Shown here piece by piece: positions 55,675-55,790 of a DNA stretch of 55,790 bases; positions within the stretch are counted from its first letter, which is position 1; each line of letters opens with the position of its first letter. The stretch is from Nonomuraea ceibae (GTDB taxonomy: Bacteria; Actinomycetota; Actinomycetes; Streptosporangiales; Streptosporangiaceae), in NCBI RefSeq assembly GCF_019396325.1, contig NZ_JAHKRO010000061.1, positions 1 to 55,790 on the forward strand, written 5' to 3'. The notes beneath the pieces were generated by a model. It did no database searches and was not told the origin of the DNA. It saw only the letters and a program-made list of their open reading frames with translations. The translations under genes and the position numbers were made by a program.

Positions 55675-55790
55675 TCCGGCGGTGACCTACTCTCCCACAC
55701 CCTCCCGAGTGCAGTACCATCGGCGCAGGGAAGCTTAACTTCCGGGTTCGGAATGTAACCGGGTGTTTCCTTCCCGCCATAACCGCCGTA
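55675..55790 (-). rRNA. rrf: 5S ribosomal RNA, at the window edge
   Basis: The reverse complement begins TACGGCGGTTATGGCGGG and ends GTAGGTCACCGCCGGA; the two ends pair to form helix I. Internal landmarks include CATTCCGAACCCGGAAG (loop C region) and GATGGTACTGC. Length is about 116 bases; one or two bases may be missing at the 5' end. It is the last gene of a minus-strand rrn operon lying beyond the window. Confidence 0.95.

Overview
This window is high-GC actinobacterial chromosome, most like a filamentous member of the Streptosporangiales (Nonomuraea or Streptosporangium type). The pointers are the GC content, PASTA Ser/Thr kinases, many TetR, MarR, ROK and PucR regulators, ABC sugar importers without their own ATPase, MEP-pathway genes next to a DUF4081-type GNAT enzyme, many start codons with no Shine-Dalgarno sequence, and a 5S rRNA at the right edge. 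The genus is inferred from gene content, not from a search. I see no insertion sequence, prophage, CRISPR array or tRNA; most of the window looks like ordinary chromosome arm.

Layout. 1-5967: end of a truncated gene, a VOC protein, a hot-dog thioesterase, a large CHAP surface protein, a cupin, NADP glutamate dehydrogenase (gdhA) and a small secreted protein. 5964-12409: two efflux/regulator modules (DHA2-type MFS + NAD(P)-binding protein + MarR; MMPL + TetR), each with a clear palindromic operator, separated by a nucleotidyltransferase. 12406-17786: ROK regulator divergent from an oxidoreductase-solute-binding protein-permease-permease sugar operon. 17841-24783: a lipoprotein, two receptor Ser/Thr kinases, then a HipA-like kinase/DUF3037 pair preceded by six 10-bp tandem repeats. 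24764-31726: DUF4081-type GNAT, secreted peptidase, hemerythrin, double MarR, and a dxr-ispG-cytidine deaminase operon. 31914-36683: two paralogous secreted trypsin-like proteases and a large NACHT NTPase, the best immune-type candidate. 36714-46440: amine/omega-amino-acid catabolism (aldehyde dehydrogenase, TetR, PucR, gabT, PotD-like binding protein, mmsA and a second class-III aminotransferase). 46687-53766: WGxxGxxG small protein behind a structured leader, an alternative-oxidase-like di-iron protein, MFS/TetR with a 50-bp inverted repeat, a second PucR regulator, an O-methyltransferase and trpS with an attenuator. 54045-55790: a phosphodiester glycosidase, then tandem terminators and 5S rRNA of an rrn operon read on the minus strand.

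The most unusual signals are: (1) the trpS leader, encoding a 14-residue peptide with three consecutive Trp codons and an RNA segment exactly complementary to the trpS Shine-Dalgarno sequence; (2) the NACHT protein; (3) the HipA-like/DUF3037 pair with a repeat tract against its predicted promoter; (4) a three-hairpin leader before the WGxxGxxG gene; (5) the alternative oxidase homologue with all six di-iron ligands. All were read by eye; no database search, folding program or alignment was run.
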